Part shown: positions 31,911 to 40,847 of the stretch, piece after piece
Layout of the letters: each line of letters starts with the position of its first letter
Position numbering within the stretch: the stretch's first letter is position 1
DNA from: Sinorhizobium meliloti
GTDB lineage: Bacteria > Pseudomonadota > Alphaproteobacteria > Rhizobiales > Rhizobiaceae
Assembly (NCBI RefSeq): GCF_035610345.1
Contig: NZ_CP141212.1
Coordinates: forward strand, 1,741,976 to 1,805,975
DNA: 64,000 bases
Direction: 5' to 3'
Made by a program: the position numbers and the translations under genes
The notes under the pieces: model-generated
Database searches by the model: none
What the model saw: only the letters and a program-made list of their open reading frames with translations
Told to the model about the DNA's origin: nothing

Positions 31911-32488
31911 CAGTGCGACCGCGTGGTCGGCGTCGGCCCGTCGGGATGGATCTCCGCAGCCATCAGGCCCTTCTCCCCGTCCCCGAAGCGGCAGAGTACC
32001 ACTTGGCCGGGCCTCAGCTCCGTCAGGCCAAAGCGGCGCAGCGTTTCCATATGCACGAAAATGTCTTCGGTGCCCTCCCCGCGCGTCAGGAAGCCGAATC
32101 CCTTGGTACGGTTGAACCACTTGACGAGCACACGCTCGAGGCCGCTCGTCGGTGTGACTTGAACATGCGTTCTGACCGGTGGCAGCTGGGAGGGGTGAAC
32201 GGCCGTCGATTGGTCCATCGAGAGGATGCGGAAGGCCTGGTAGCCACGATCCCGCTTCTGAATGAGAGCGACGACCCGGGCACCTTCCAGAACGGTCTGA
32301 TATCCGTCGCGTCTGAGGCAGGTCACATGCAGCAAAACGTCCTGCATGCCGTTGTCCGGAACGATGAAGCCGAATCCCTTGGCGACGTCGAACCACTTTA
32401 TGACCCCGGTAATTTCGATGAGATCAAGCGCGTCGTTACCGAATTCGCCATTATGGATGACGTCTTTCGAAGATGTCCTGTCAGCCAT
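31910..32488 (-). CDS. cold-shock protein with two CSD domains
   Basis: 192 aa. Two cold-shock OB-fold domains: residues about 26-92 (TGVIKWFDVAKGFGFIVPDNGMQDVLLHVTCLRRDGYQTVLEGARV) and about 118-180 (RVLVKWFNRTKGFGFLTRGEGTEDIFVHMETLRRFGLTELRPGQVV). Both keep RNP1 (K-G-F-G-F-I/L), while RNP2 is VLLHV in the first and VFVH-like (DIFVHM) in the second. RNA chaperone in the cytoplasm. The double-domain form is typical of Rhizobiales. First gene of a two-gene unit with the DUF192 gene. Confidence 0.92.
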   Translation of the reverse strand: MADRTSSKDVIHNGEFGNDALDLIEITGVIKWFDVAKGFGFIVPDNGMQDVLLHVTCLRRDGYQTVLEGARVVALIQKRDRGYQAFRILSMDQSTAVHPSQLPPVRTHVQVTPTSGLERVLVKWFNRTKGFGFLTRGEGTEDIFVHMETLRRFGLTELRPGQVVLCRFGDGEKGLMAAEIHPDGPTPTTRSH

Positions 32489-32684
32489 TCTCGCAGCCCC
32501 TCGTTACGCGCAACACTTCGATACGGTTAACTGATTCTTATGGGCCAGAATAACATCGTCCCGCTGCGCGTGTGCAAGCCCCTCGACATATTTTGACCTG
32601 AGACGTTTATAGGCATGCAGCCTTGCGTCTGGCTTGCCGTCGCCTCACTATACGCCATCTTCCACGAAACAGGGACATTCTCCA

Positions 32685-33125
32685 ATGCGGTATCTGCATA
32701 CGATGGTTCGCGTCAAAGACCTCGACCAGGCTCTTCATTTCTATTGCAAGCTTTTCGGGCTCCAGGAGATTCGCCGATACGACAACGAGAAAGGCCGCTT
32801 CACGCTCGTTTTTCTCGCGGCGCCCGGCGATCTCGACCGCGCCAAGGAGGAAGCCGCGCCCTGCCTGGAACTCACCTATAATTGGGATTCCGAGGAATAT
32901 GCCGGCGGGCGGAATTTCGGCCACCTCGCCTATGAGGTCGACGACATCTACGCGTTCTGCAGGGATCTGATGGAAAACGGCGTTACGATCAATCGCCCGC
33001 CGCGCGACGGCCATATGGCCTTCGTCCGGTCGCCGGACGGCATCTCGATCGAAATCCTGCAGAAAGGCGAACACCTGCCGGCTCAGGAACCCTGGGCCTC
33101 CATGGCCAATACGGGTGTCTGGTAA
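32685..33125 (+). CDS. gloA: lactoylglutathione lyase (glyoxalase I)
   Basis: 146 aa. Converts the hemithioacetal of methylglyoxal and glutathione to S-lactoylglutathione. Family blocks are intact: LHTMVRVKDLDQALHFYCKLFGL, the E of LELTYNW, FGHLAYEVDDIY and SPDGISIEILQ. These include the metal ligands H6, E (LELTYN), H (FGHLA) and the last E (IEILQ). The frame opens earlier but family length fits ATG 32685. Standalone gene followed by a terminator at 33232. Confidence 0.93.
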   Translation: MRYLHTMVRVKDLDQALHFYCKLFGLQEIRRYDNEKGRFTLVFLAAPGDLDRAKEEAAPCLELTYNWDSEEYAGGRNFGHLAYEVDDIYAFCRDLMENGVTINRPPRDGHMAFVRSPDGISIEILQKGEHLPAQEPWASMANTGVW

Positions 33126-33231
33126 GCCTCGCACAATTGCCACCGGCTAATCGTCAGCCGTCGCCGGCCCTGCCGAGCGGCGCGGCACCGGTCGGCGCAA
33201 GAGGATCAATAGAACAGCGAATGATCTTCAG

Positions 33232-33253
33232 GCCCGGCTATTGCCGGGCTTTC
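33232..33253 (+). terminator. Rho-independent terminator
   Basis: GCCCGGC (33232-33238), TATT, GCCGGGC (33243-33249), then TTTCGCTT. Ends the gloA transcript, about 105 bp after its stop. The rest of 33126-33516 holds no gene. Confidence 0.7.
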
Positions 33254-33516
33254 GCTTATATTTTGCGAAGCTGAAATAGGTTGGTGCAGGTTTACAAAAC
33301 ACGCGGCGTTCATTACCTTGCCGCGCAGACGTTGAAACGGGGCTCTGCTTCGTCGTCACTTGCGGGGATAGCCCTATACTTGCCTGACCTTTCCCGTGGG
33401 GAGCCTAGCGCCCTCCGCGTGAAATTGTTGTGCCGTTCCGGAGCGTATTCGGAATCGGAACGTGTTGTGTGCGCGGTGCAAAGCAACCCGCATGCACGGA
33501 GAGCGGGGAAAAGGCG

Positions 33517-34830
33517 TTGCAACATCTGGAACCAGGATACAGTCTCCTGACGATCGGACGTGCCGCAGCATTATCCGTATCGCTTCTGGCACTGGCTGGC
33601 TGTGTGTCGGCAGTCGCCGACAATGAGACGATCAGCCCGCTCAATTCCCAACAGGTGGCGGAAGCAGCGCCGGGCGCATCCGAGGGGACGATGCAGGATG
33701 AGCAAGTAGCTGGCGCCGGCGCGACGGCGCAGGTGCCCGACGGTGAAGCGGGCCACAACAGCGCCGCCATGCAGCCCGGTCTGGCCATGCAGGGCACTGC
33801 GCTGCGCGCGACAACATCGAGCATCTACGGGCAATCGCCCGCAGGACCGTCCGCCGAGGCGCGGCCGGACCCAAGCAGCCAGCCGACGGCAGCACCGTCG
33901 GCCGTCGCATCGCCGACGATGAATGCCAAGGCCAACAGTCTCTTCAGCAACGGACAGTCCGAGGCTCAACCGGTGATTCAACCGCAACAGGGCGCGGCAG
34001 GCGAAGCTCCCGCGGCAAACGAAGCGATTGCTGCTGCAACGCCGGCAGCCACCGGCGAAAGCGATACGCCCGCGGCCGTTCCGTTGCCTTTGAGCGCGCA
34101 GGCCGCATTATCAGGTGCGACGGCAGCGGCCCTGCAGCCGGTCGAAGTCGCCTCGCGGACGCCGGCGGATGCCGCCCAACCGGCGGGCTCCGACCACGGT
34201 GAGAAAGAGACTCAAGAGACGAAGAAGACCTGGACCCTCGCAAGCCTGTTTGCGCCGAAGCGCAGGGAAAAACAGCGGGCCGAATCGACACGCGCTGTGC
34301 CGGCAGGCGAGAAGAAAACGATTACCGCAAGCAATGCGGGACAGCCGAAGGTCGCTTCCCTCGCCTATACGTCACTGCCCGGCGTCAATATGAACCCGCT
34401 TTTCAGCATGGAACACGAAGCGCACGAGGCTGACGAGGACGACGCGCCTGTGGAAGTGGCGAACCTCTCGGGCCTTGCCCGACTCACGCCGAGCGGCCTC
34501 ATCCTGCAAACGGAAAAGGTGGAGACAGGCTGTTTCAAACCGCAGCTTCTCGACATCCTGAAGACGGTGGAAGGTCATTACGGCCGCAAAGTCATGGTCA
34601 CCTCGGGCCTTCGCGCCATCAAGGTCAACCGCAAGCGCCAGTCCCTTCATACGCGCTGCGAGGCGGCGGACATCCAGGTGGCGGGCGTCAGCAAGTGGGA
34701 GCTCGCGAATTTCCTGCGCAACGTTCCCGGCCGGGGCGGCGTCGGCACCTACTGCCATACCAACTCCGTCCATATCGACATCGGTCCCCAGCGCGACTGG
34801 AACTGGCGCTGTCGCCGTCGCAAAGGCTGA
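33517..34830 (+). CDS. lipoprotein with C-terminal peptidase M15 (DUF882/YcbK-like) domain
   Basis: 437 aa from TTG 33517, which has GGGGAAAAGG just ahead. GTG 33430 is an alternative giving 466 aa. A lipobox LALAGC with Cys at residue 29 indicates a lipid-anchored protein. Residues about 35-310 are a low-complexity Ala/Pro/Gln/Ser linker without a fold. The C-terminal 120 residues carry the M15_3 catalytic domain: KVMVTSGLRAIKVNRKRQSLHTRCEAADIQVAGVSKWELANFL ... SVHIDIGPQRDW, with zinc ligands H, D and H (LHTRCEAAD, VHIDIG). It probably trims peptidoglycan at the cell envelope. Confidence 0.85.
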   Translation: MQHLEPGYSLLTIGRAAALSVSLLALAGCVSAVADNETISPLNSQQVAEAAPGASEGTMQDEQVAGAGATAQVPDGEAGHNSAAMQPGLAMQGTALRATTSSIYGQSPAGPSAEARPDPSSQPTAAPSAVASPTMNAKANSLFSNGQSEAQPVIQPQQGAAGEAPAANEAIAAATPAATGESDTPAAVPLPLSAQAALSGATAAALQPVEVASRTPADAAQPAGSDHGEKETQETKKTWTLASLFAPKRREKQRAESTRAVPAGEKKTITASNAGQPKVASLAYTSLPGVNMNPLFSMEHEAHEADEDDAPVEVANLSGLARLTPSGLILQTEKVETGCFKPQLLDILKTVEGHYGRKVMVTSGLRAIKVNRKRQSLHTRCEAADIQVAGVSKWELANFLRNVPGRGGVGTYCHTNSVHIDIGPQRDWNWRCRRRKG

Positions 34831-34902
34831 TCGGCGATCGCTCCTGTTACAAGGCCCATCGTGAGCAGCAGTGATTTTTCCCGGAAAAAATGAAAACTGC
34901 CA

Positions 34903-34931
34903 CTTGCGGGAATCCGAAGCCCTCTCTATAA
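34903..34931 (+). promoter_or_regulatory. tRNA-Glu promoter 1
   Basis: CTTGCG (34903-34908), 17 bp, CTATAA (34926-34931), a good match to the S. meliloti sigma-70 consensus CTTGAC-N17-CTATAT. The same element precedes tRNA-Glu copies 2 and 4. Confidence 0.75.
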
Positions 34932-34989
34932 GCCGCCTCGTCTTACAGCGACTTGCGTCTTTTCAGAGGCACAAAGGTTGCTGCAGCAG

Positions 34990-35065
34990 GCGCCCATCGT
35001 CTAGCGGTCTAGGACGCCGCCCTTTCACGGCGGAAACACGGGTTCGATTCCCGTTGGGCGTGCCA
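34990..35065 (+). tRNA. tRNA-Glu (UUC), copy 1
   Basis: 76-nt cloverleaf: acceptor GCGCCCA with TGGGCGT, anticodon loop CTTTCAC, T-arm GGGTTCGATTCCC, encoded CCA. First of four tRNA-Glu genes within 760 bp. Confidence 0.98.
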
Positions 35066-35194
35066 TTTTCTCTCTTATACTTGTGGATACTTCGCCTTGT
35101 ATGTGGATGGGACGTCTTTGCTTTGCGTCACCATAGGATCGAGTTGACCTGTGCGGATCTCTCGCCGAAAAAGCAAAATAATCGCCTCTGATCA

Positions 35195-35223
35195 CTTGCA
35201 TGAATCCGATGCCCTCTCTATAA
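35195..35223 (+). promoter_or_regulatory. tRNA-Glu promoter 2
   Basis: CTTGCA (35195-35200), 17 bp, CTATAA (35218-35223), with the same downstream leader as copy 1. Confidence 0.75.
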
Positions 35224-35281
35224 GCCGCCTTGTCTTACAGCGGCTTGCGTCTTTTCAGAGGCATCAGGCTTGCTGCAGCAG

Positions 35282-35357
35282 GCGCCCATCGTCTAGCGGT
35301 CTAGGACGCCGCCCTTTCACGGCGGAAACACGGGTTCGATTCCCGTTGGGCGTGCCA
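35282..35357 (+). tRNA. tRNA-Glu (UUC), copy 2
   Basis: Identical in sequence to copy 1 over the whole 76 nt, including CCA. Its upstream leader is nearly the same as that of copy 1, so gene and promoter were duplicated together. Confidence 0.98.
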
Positions 35358-35414
35358 TTCCACCTCTTTTCTATTTCATGTTTTTCATAGTATGGTGCTG
35401 ATCGTCACCAGCAG

Positions 35415-35489
35415 GCGCCCATCGTCTAGCGGTCAGGACGCCGCCCTCTCACGGCGGTAACACGGGTTCGAGTCCCGTTGGGCGTACCA
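35415..35489 (+). tRNA. tRNA-Glu (CUC)
   Basis: 75 nt. Anticodon loop CTCTCAC (anticodon CTC); one base shorter in the D-loop than the UUC copies and with discriminator A. No CTTG-N17-CTATAA promoter stands in front; only 57 bp separate it from copy 2, so the two are probably co-transcribed. Confidence 0.96.
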
Positions 35490-35588
35490 TTTCCTCACCT
35501 TGCGCGCGCATCATTTCGCTTCCGAATAGCGCTTGCGTCTGCTCCCGATCTTTTCCCAGGAAAAATCGAAATTTACCGCCCGCGGTCT

Positions 35589-35617
35589 CTTGCGAGAATC
35601 CGAAGCGCTCTCTATAA
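35589..35617 (+). promoter_or_regulatory. tRNA-Glu promoter 4
   Basis: CTTGCG (35589-35594), 17 bp, CTATAA (35612-35617). The leader that follows is diverged but keeps the GCTGCAGCA block before the tRNA. Confidence 0.75.
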
Positions 35618-35672
35618 GCCGCCTTGTCTTACAGCGCGCGCGCCTTTCAGACGCACAAAATCGCTGCAGCAG

Positions 35673-35748
35673 GCGCCCATCGTCTAGCGGTCTAGGACGC
35701 CGCCCTTTCACGGCGGAAACACGGGTTCGATTCCCGTTGGGCGTGCCA
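35673..35748 (+). tRNA. tRNA-Glu (UUC), copy 3 of the UUC type
   Basis: 76 nt, identical to copies 1 and 2. Last gene of the array; recJ lies convergently 73 bp further on. Confidence 0.98.
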
Positions 35749-35821
35749 CTCCTCTTCAAAGTCTTTAAGAAAAGTCCGTAAGTCTCTGAGTCGGCTACAC
35801 CCGTTCGCTCCGCCTCGGCGT

Positions 35822-37624
35822 TTAATTTGCTTTCGCGGCGTCCGTCACGCGCAGTTGAACCTTGCGTGTCCCCTGCCACAGATCCGCTGACACGGAACCC
35901 GCGACATGAACGGTGGCGCCGCGGTTGCCGAGCAGGAAATCGCCGAGCGGCGTCTCCGTCGCGCGGAAGGCGATGCCTTCCATGCGGCTGCCGTCCTGTC
36001 CCTCGAGCGTCACCTTCACGTGGTTGGCCCCGACCTGACGGCTATCGCGCAGTCGATGTTGCGGGAAGGCAAAGAGCGGCTGCGGATGGCCGGAGCCATA
36101 GGGTCCCGCCTGGTCGAGAAGATCGACGAGGTCGAGCGTCGCCCCGGCCGCTGCCAGCGCGCCATCGACCTTGAGCGTTTGGACGGCGACGAGATCGCGA
36201 ACGGCAGCTTCGGCGCGCTCTTCGAAGAATTGCCGAAGCTGGCCGAGCTTACCGCGCTCGACCGTCAGCCCGGCGGCCATTGCATGCCCTCCGCCTTTGA
36301 CCAGCAGGCCGTTGTCGACGGCCGCACGGACGAGCCGCCCCATGTCGAAACCGTTGATCGAACGGCCGGATCCGGTTCCACGGCCGTTCGGATCGAACGC
36401 AATCGCAAAAGCCGGCCGGCGGAATTTCTCCTTGATGCGTGCCGCAATGAGGCCGACGATCCCAGGGTGCCAGTTCTGCCGGGCAGTGACGATCACCGAC
36501 GCGCCCTCGCCCGTTCCGTATTCCGCCAGTACCTCGGCCTCCGCCTCCGCAAGCATCGCCGCCTCCATCGCCTGGCGATCGCGATTGAGTTCATCGAGCT
36601 GGCTGGCGATGATTTCCGCCGCCGCGGCATCGTCGAGGGTCAGCAGACGACTGCCGAGCGCAGCGTCGCCGATTCGCCCGCCGGCATTGATCCGCGGGCC
36701 AAGCAGGAAGCCGAGATGATAGGGCGTCACGGGTCCGCCGATCGCCGCCTTGCGCAAGAGTGCGGCGAGACCCGCATTGCCCATGTGCCGCGCAGCAAGC
36801 AGGCCCTTGACGACATAGGCCCGGTTGAGGCCTTTGAGCGGCACCACGTCGCAGACGGTCGCAAGCGCCACCAGGTCGAGCAGCGACAGGAGGTCGAAGG
36901 ATGCCGCGCGCGGGTCGCCCCTGAGGCGGAGCACGCGCAATGTATTGACCAGTACAAGATAGACGACGCCCGCCGCGCAGAGATGGCCCTGCCCCGACAG
37001 GTCGTCCTCCCGGTTGGGATTCACCAGGGCGTGACACGGCGGCAGCACCGAGCCGACCTGATGGTGGTCGATGACCACGGCATCGGTCCTGCGCTCTGCC
37101 GCCACCGCCAGGGCTTCATGGCTCGTCGAGCCACAGTCGACCGTGACGATCAGTTCGGCGCCCCGATCGATCAATTGATCGATCGCCTGCGGGTTCGGAC
37201 CGTAGCCCTCGAAAATGCGGTCGGGAATATAGATCTCGGCGGTGATATCGAAATGCCGCAGGAAACGCGCCATGAGCGCGGACGAGGCCGCACCATCGAC
37301 ATCGTAATCCCCGAAGATCACCACCTTCTCGCGGCGACGAATGGCATCGGCGAGCCGCTCGGCCGCCTTGCGGCCGTCGGTCAGGGTGTCGGGGTCAGGC
37401 ATCAGTGCGCGCAAGGTCGGCTCGAGGAATGCCGACGCGTCGTCCAGTCCGACGCCGCGCCCGGCAAGCACGCGCGCGATGAGTTCGGAATAGCCGTGGA
37501 TCTGACTGATGGCCAGGGCACGGTTCTGGCCCGCCTGATCGAGGCGCGACACCCAGCGCTGACCACTGACCGAGCGTTCAACGCCGAGAAATGCCCGCTG
37601 GATCGGATCCGCCAAAACGTCCAT
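35822..37624 (-). CDS. recJ: single-stranded-DNA-specific exonuclease RecJ
   Basis: 600 aa from ATG 37624 (MDVLADPIQRAFLGVERSVSGQRW); an upstream in-frame ATG at 37672 is not needed. DHH motifs: VVIFGDYDVDGAASSAL (D106, D108, D110), IVTVDCGST, VVIDHHQ (D186, H187, H188). DHHA1 then the OB domain (KVTLEGQDGSRMEGIAFRA) follow. 5' to 3' exonuclease in recombination and mismatch repair. It follows hom and alaC on the same strand; the gap to hom is 129 bp. Many Rhizobiales carry glpX between hom and recJ; it is absent here. Confidence 0.96.
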   Translation of the reverse strand: MDVLADPIQRAFLGVERSVSGQRWVSRLDQAGQNRALAISQIHGYSELIARVLAGRGVGLDDASAFLEPTLRALMPDPDTLTDGRKAAERLADAIRRREKVVIFGDYDVDGAASSALMARFLRHFDITAEIYIPDRIFEGYGPNPQAIDQLIDRGAELIVTVDCGSTSHEALAVAAERRTDAVVIDHHQVGSVLPPCHALVNPNREDDLSGQGHLCAAGVVYLVLVNTLRVLRLRGDPRAASFDLLSLLDLVALATVCDVVPLKGLNRAYVVKGLLAARHMGNAGLAALLRKAAIGGPVTPYHLGFLLGPRINAGGRIGDAALGSRLLTLDDAAAAEIIASQLDELNRDRQAMEAAMLAEAEAEVLAEYGTGEGASVIVTARQNWHPGIVGLIAARIKEKFRRPAFAIAFDPNGRGTGSGRSINGFDMGRLVRAAVDNGLLVKGGGHAMAAGLTVERGKLGQLRQFFEERAEAAVRDLVAVQTLKVDGALAAAGATLDLVDLLDQAGPYGSGHPQPLFAFPQHRLRDSRQVGANHVKVTLEGQDGSRMEGIAFRATETPLGDFLLGNRGATVHVAGSVSADLWQGTRKVQLRVTDAAKAN

Positions 37625-37753
37625 CTGTCTACCCGCCCGAAGTCCCTCCGTTCTTAGCGAAGATTTCGGCACTGAAAAACCGGCGGGGGTGCAGTTCGGC
37701 CTGCAAGTCGCCGGTCGCAGCGGCTTCTCAACAGATTTGATGAGGACGCGCGG

Positions 37754-39076
37754 TCACCAGGCCTTCGGACGCTCGATCCTGATAACCTGCGGCTCGCCGA
37801 CGAGATAGCCCTCGCCCTTGATCGAGACGATCGCCTTGCGCACGGAAGCCTCTGATGTCGCATGCGTGACGAGGATGATCGTCTTCGGCTCGGCCGGGTC
37901 GGCATAGTGCTTGGAATGCTGCATAATCGATTCCAGCGAGATGTCGTTCTCCGCCATGTGCTTCGCCACATTGGCGAAGACGCCCGTGCGGTCGACCACT
38001 TTCAACCGGATGAAATAGCCGCCCTCATGGCTCTGCATCCGGGCGCGCTTATAGGGCAACAGCGCCTTCGCCGGACGGCCGAATGCCGGCACGTGCTGCG
38101 CGCCGGGTCGGCTCTTGGCGATGTCGGCGATATCGCCGAGCACGGCCGAGGCGGTCGCGTCCCCGCCCGCGCCCGGGCCGACCATCAGGAGTTCGCCAAG
38201 AATGTCGGATTCGATCGCAACCGCATTGGTCACCCCGTCGACCTGCGCGATGACGGTGTCGTGAGGTACCATGGTCGGATGGACGCGCTGCTCTATGCCG
38301 CTATCGGTCCGCTGGGCGACTCCGAGAAGCTTGATGCGGTAACCGAGGTCGGAAGCCGCCTGGATATCTTCGATTGAGATGTTGGTGATGCCCTCGAGAT
38401 AGATGTCGTCGGCAGCAATCACGGTGCCGAAGGCAAGGCTCGTCAGGATCGAGAGTTTGTGCGCCGTGTCGTTGCCCTCGATGTCGAAGGCCGGATCGGC
38501 CTCGGCATAGCCGAGCCGCTGAGCCTCCTTGAGGCATTCCTCGAAGGAGAGACCCTCCCTCTCCATCTTCGTCAGGATGTAATTGCATGTGCCGTTCATG
38601 ATGCCGTAGACGCGCGAGATCGTGTTGCCGGTCATGGACTCGCGAAGCGCCTTGATGACGGGAATGCCGCCGGCGACCGCAGCTTCGTAATTCAGAAGTG
38701 CGCCATGCTTCTCGGCAATTTCCGCCAGTTCGACACCATGTGCTGCCAGAAGCGCCTTATTGGCGGTCACCACATGGACGCCGCGCGTGAGCGCCGCCTT
38801 CACGCAAGAATAGGCCGGGTCTCCGGCGCCGCCCATCAGTTCGACAAAGACGTCGATGCCTGCTTCAGACGCCAGGGAAACTGCGTCGTCGAACCAGGCG
38901 ATGTCCGAAAGCTTCACGCCCCGATCTTTCGCCCGGTCTCTTGCCGCTACGGCCGTAATCTCGATCGCCCTGCCGCATGTGGTCGCCATCGTCTCATGAC
39001 GATCCTGGAGAATCCGCACGAGCGAGGCACCGACGGTCCCCAAGCCCGCAATGCCGATTTTGAGGGCATCTGCCAT
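37754..39076 (-). CDS. hom: homoserine dehydrogenase
   Basis: 440 aa. NAD(P)-dependent reduction of aspartate semialdehyde to homoserine, on the branch to threonine and methionine. N-terminal Rossmann motif IGIAGLGTVGASLVRIL; central NAA-like YEAAVAGGIPVIKALRE and MNGTCNYILTKM; EADPAFDIEGNDTAHKL carries the catalytic-lysine region; C-terminal ACT domain (KVVDRTGVFANVAKHMAENDISLESIMQHSK) for feedback by threonine. The protein is monofunctional, without an aspartokinase part. Lies 80 bp downstream of alaC and is likely co-transcribed with it. Confidence 0.97.
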   Translation of the reverse strand: MADALKIGIAGLGTVGASLVRILQDRHETMATTCGRAIEITAVAARDRAKDRGVKLSDIAWFDDAVSLASEAGIDVFVELMGGAGDPAYSCVKAALTRGVHVVTANKALLAAHGVELAEIAEKHGALLNYEAAVAGGIPVIKALRESMTGNTISRVYGIMNGTCNYILTKMEREGLSFEECLKEAQRLGYAEADPAFDIEGNDTAHKLSILTSLAFGTVIAADDIYLEGITNISIEDIQAASDLGYRIKLLGVAQRTDSGIEQRVHPTMVPHDTVIAQVDGVTNAVAIESDILGELLMVGPGAGGDATASAVLGDIADIAKSRPGAQHVPAFGRPAKALLPYKRARMQSHEGGYFIRLKVVDRTGVFANVAKHMAENDISLESIMQHSKHYADPAEPKTIILVTHATSEASVRKAIVSIKGEGYLVGEPQVIRIERPKAW

Positions 39077-39156
39077 AGCAAGTTCCTAACACGTAGAGGC
39101 GCCCCGCCAGACCAGGCGGGGCAATTTGGGTGCGGAAACGGGCACAGCCCGGCTCC

Positions 39157-40374
39157 TTACCGATGTGCGTTGAGCGAGATGACGTTGTGCATCGTCTCGT
39201 CCGCCGAAGAAAGGAAGCGCTTGATATTGCGCGCGGCCTGGCGGATCCGGTGTTCGTTCTCCACCAGAGCGAGACGAACATAGTCGTCCCCCTGCTCGCC
39301 GAAGCCGATGCCCGGAGCAACGGCGACATCAGCTTTCTCGACGAGAAGCTTGGAGAACTCGAGCGAGCCGAGATGGCGGAACTTCTCGGGAATCTTCGCC
39401 CAGGCGAACATCGTCGCCGGCGGCGGCGGAACCTCGAAACCGGCCTTGCCGAAGCTTTCCACCATGACGTCGCGCCGCCGCTTGTAGATGGCGCGCACCT
39501 CGGCGATATCGCTGCCGTCACCATTCAGCGCCTGCGTCGCAGCTACCTGGATCGGGGTGAATGCGCCATAGTCCAGATAGGACTTCACGCGCGTCAGCGC
39601 CGCGATCAGTCGCTCGTTGCCGACGGCGAAGCCCATGCGCCAGCCGGGCATGGAGAAGGTCTTCGACATCGACGTGAATTCGACGGTCACATCGGTTGCA
39701 CCCGGCACTTCCAGAACCGAAGGCGGCGGCGCGTCGTCGAAGTAGATTTCCGAATAGGCGAGATCCGACAGCACGATGATGTCGTGCTTCTTCGCAAACG
39801 CGATGACATCCTTGTAGAAATCGAGCGTGGCGACCTGCGCCGTCGGATTGGACGGGTAGTTGAGGATCAGCGCCAGCGGCTTTGGGATCGAGTGCCGGAC
39901 CGCACGCTCGAGCGGCGGGAAAAAGCTCTCGTCCGGCTCGACCGAAATCGAGCGGATGACGCCGCCTGCCATCAGGAACCCGAAGGCGTGGATCGGATAG
40001 GTCGGATTCGGGCAGAGGACGACGTCGCCGGGTGCGGTGATGGCCTGCGCCATGTTGGCGAAGCCTTCCTTGGAGCCGAGGGTCGCGACGACCTGCGTCT
40101 CGGGATTGAGCTTGACGCCGAAGCGGCGTGCATAATAGGCGGCCTGCGCACGGCGCAGCCCGGGAATGCCCTTCGATGAGGAATAACGATGCGTCCGCGG
40201 GTCCTGGACGACTTCGCACAGCTTGTCCACGATTGACTGCGGGGTCGGAAGATCCGGATTGCCCATGCCGAGGTCGATGATGTCAGCACCGGCCGCTCGC
40301 GCGCTCGCTTTCAAACGGTTGACCTGTTCGAAAACGTAGGGCGGCAAACGCCGGACTTTATGAAACTCTTCCAT
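39157..40374 (-). CDS. alaC: class I aminotransferase, AlaC-type (glutamate-pyruvate)
   Basis: 405 aa, fold type I PLP enzyme. The substrate loop DLGMGNPDLPTP, NYPSNPTAQVA, and the PLP-lysine block SMSKTFSMPGWRMGFAVG identify the AlaC/YfdZ branch. The opening EEFHKVRRLPPYVFEQVNRLKASARAAGADIIDLGMGNPD is characteristic. AlaC makes alanine from pyruvate with glutamate; in many alpha-proteobacteria this gene lies next to hom, as here. TGGAG sits directly before the ATG. A role in methionine or other amino acid biosynthesis cannot be excluded. Confidence 0.9.
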   Translation of the reverse strand: MEEFHKVRRLPPYVFEQVNRLKASARAAGADIIDLGMGNPDLPTPQSIVDKLCEVVQDPRTHRYSSSKGIPGLRRAQAAYYARRFGVKLNPETQVVATLGSKEGFANMAQAITAPGDVVLCPNPTYPIHAFGFLMAGGVIRSISVEPDESFFPPLERAVRHSIPKPLALILNYPSNPTAQVATLDFYKDVIAFAKKHDIIVLSDLAYSEIYFDDAPPPSVLEVPGATDVTVEFTSMSKTFSMPGWRMGFAVGNERLIAALTRVKSYLDYGAFTPIQVAATQALNGDGSDIAEVRAIYKRRRDVMVESFGKAGFEVPPPPATMFAWAKIPEKFRHLGSLEFSKLLVEKADVAVAPGIGFGEQGDDYVRLALVENEHRIRQAARNIKRFLSSADETMHNVISLNAHR

Positions 40375-40497
40375 CTCCAGACCTCATTTGGCGCGCGTCT
40401 TTGCAGCCCTTGGGCTCTTCGCTCGACATGCGCGGGGTGAACGGCCGCCATCGCGGCCATTCAACGCTTTGCGGCCAAAACACGAGAAAGGCAAGCG

Positions 40498-40803
40498 CTA
40501 ATTCTCGATCTGTTTCAGCGTGTCGGCACCGTGCTGCTCGGCCAAAAGCTGCAATTCCTTCAGGCGACGCCGGTACTCGGCTTCGGAGATCGCGCCGGAC
40601 CGGCGCTGCCCGGCAAGTGCGGTCAACTGCCCCTGCATGTTCAGCGCCTCCTCATTGGTCATCTGCTGCATGGCGGCGGGCTTTTGACCGTAAACCGAAG
40701 GATAGGTGGCAAGGTCCGCCGTCGAATTGCAGCCCGCGAGCACGCCTGCGAGAATCAGTGCGGACATCCAAGAAAGCGAACGCTGTTTTCCGACGGCAAG
40801 CAT
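40498..40803 (-). CDS. SHOCT-domain lipoprotein
   Basis: 101 aa. Start ATG 40803; the signal peptide ends in the lipobox LAGC (C25) of ALILAGVLAGCNS. The mature part is short and has a C-terminal SHOCT-like helical hairpin: LTALAGQRRSGAISEAEYRRRLKELQLLAEQHG. Short-C-terminal (SHOCT) domains are oligomerisation tails. Known rhizobial copies have no assigned role. Transcribed toward alaC. Confidence 0.78.
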   Translation of the reverse strand: MLAVGKQRSLSWMSALILAGVLAGCNSTADLATYPSVYGQKPAAMQQMTNEEALNMQGQLTALAGQRRSGAISEAEYRRRLKELQLLAEQHGADTLKQIEN

Positions 40804-40847
40804 GCTGGCGATGACCTCTGTTTCTGCGGCGCAACGATGCGCTACAG

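Noticed and set aside
34990-35748. Integration site of a mobile element at the tRNA-Glu array
   Set aside because: No integrase, no duplicated tRNA 3' end away from a full tRNA, and flanking genes are core.
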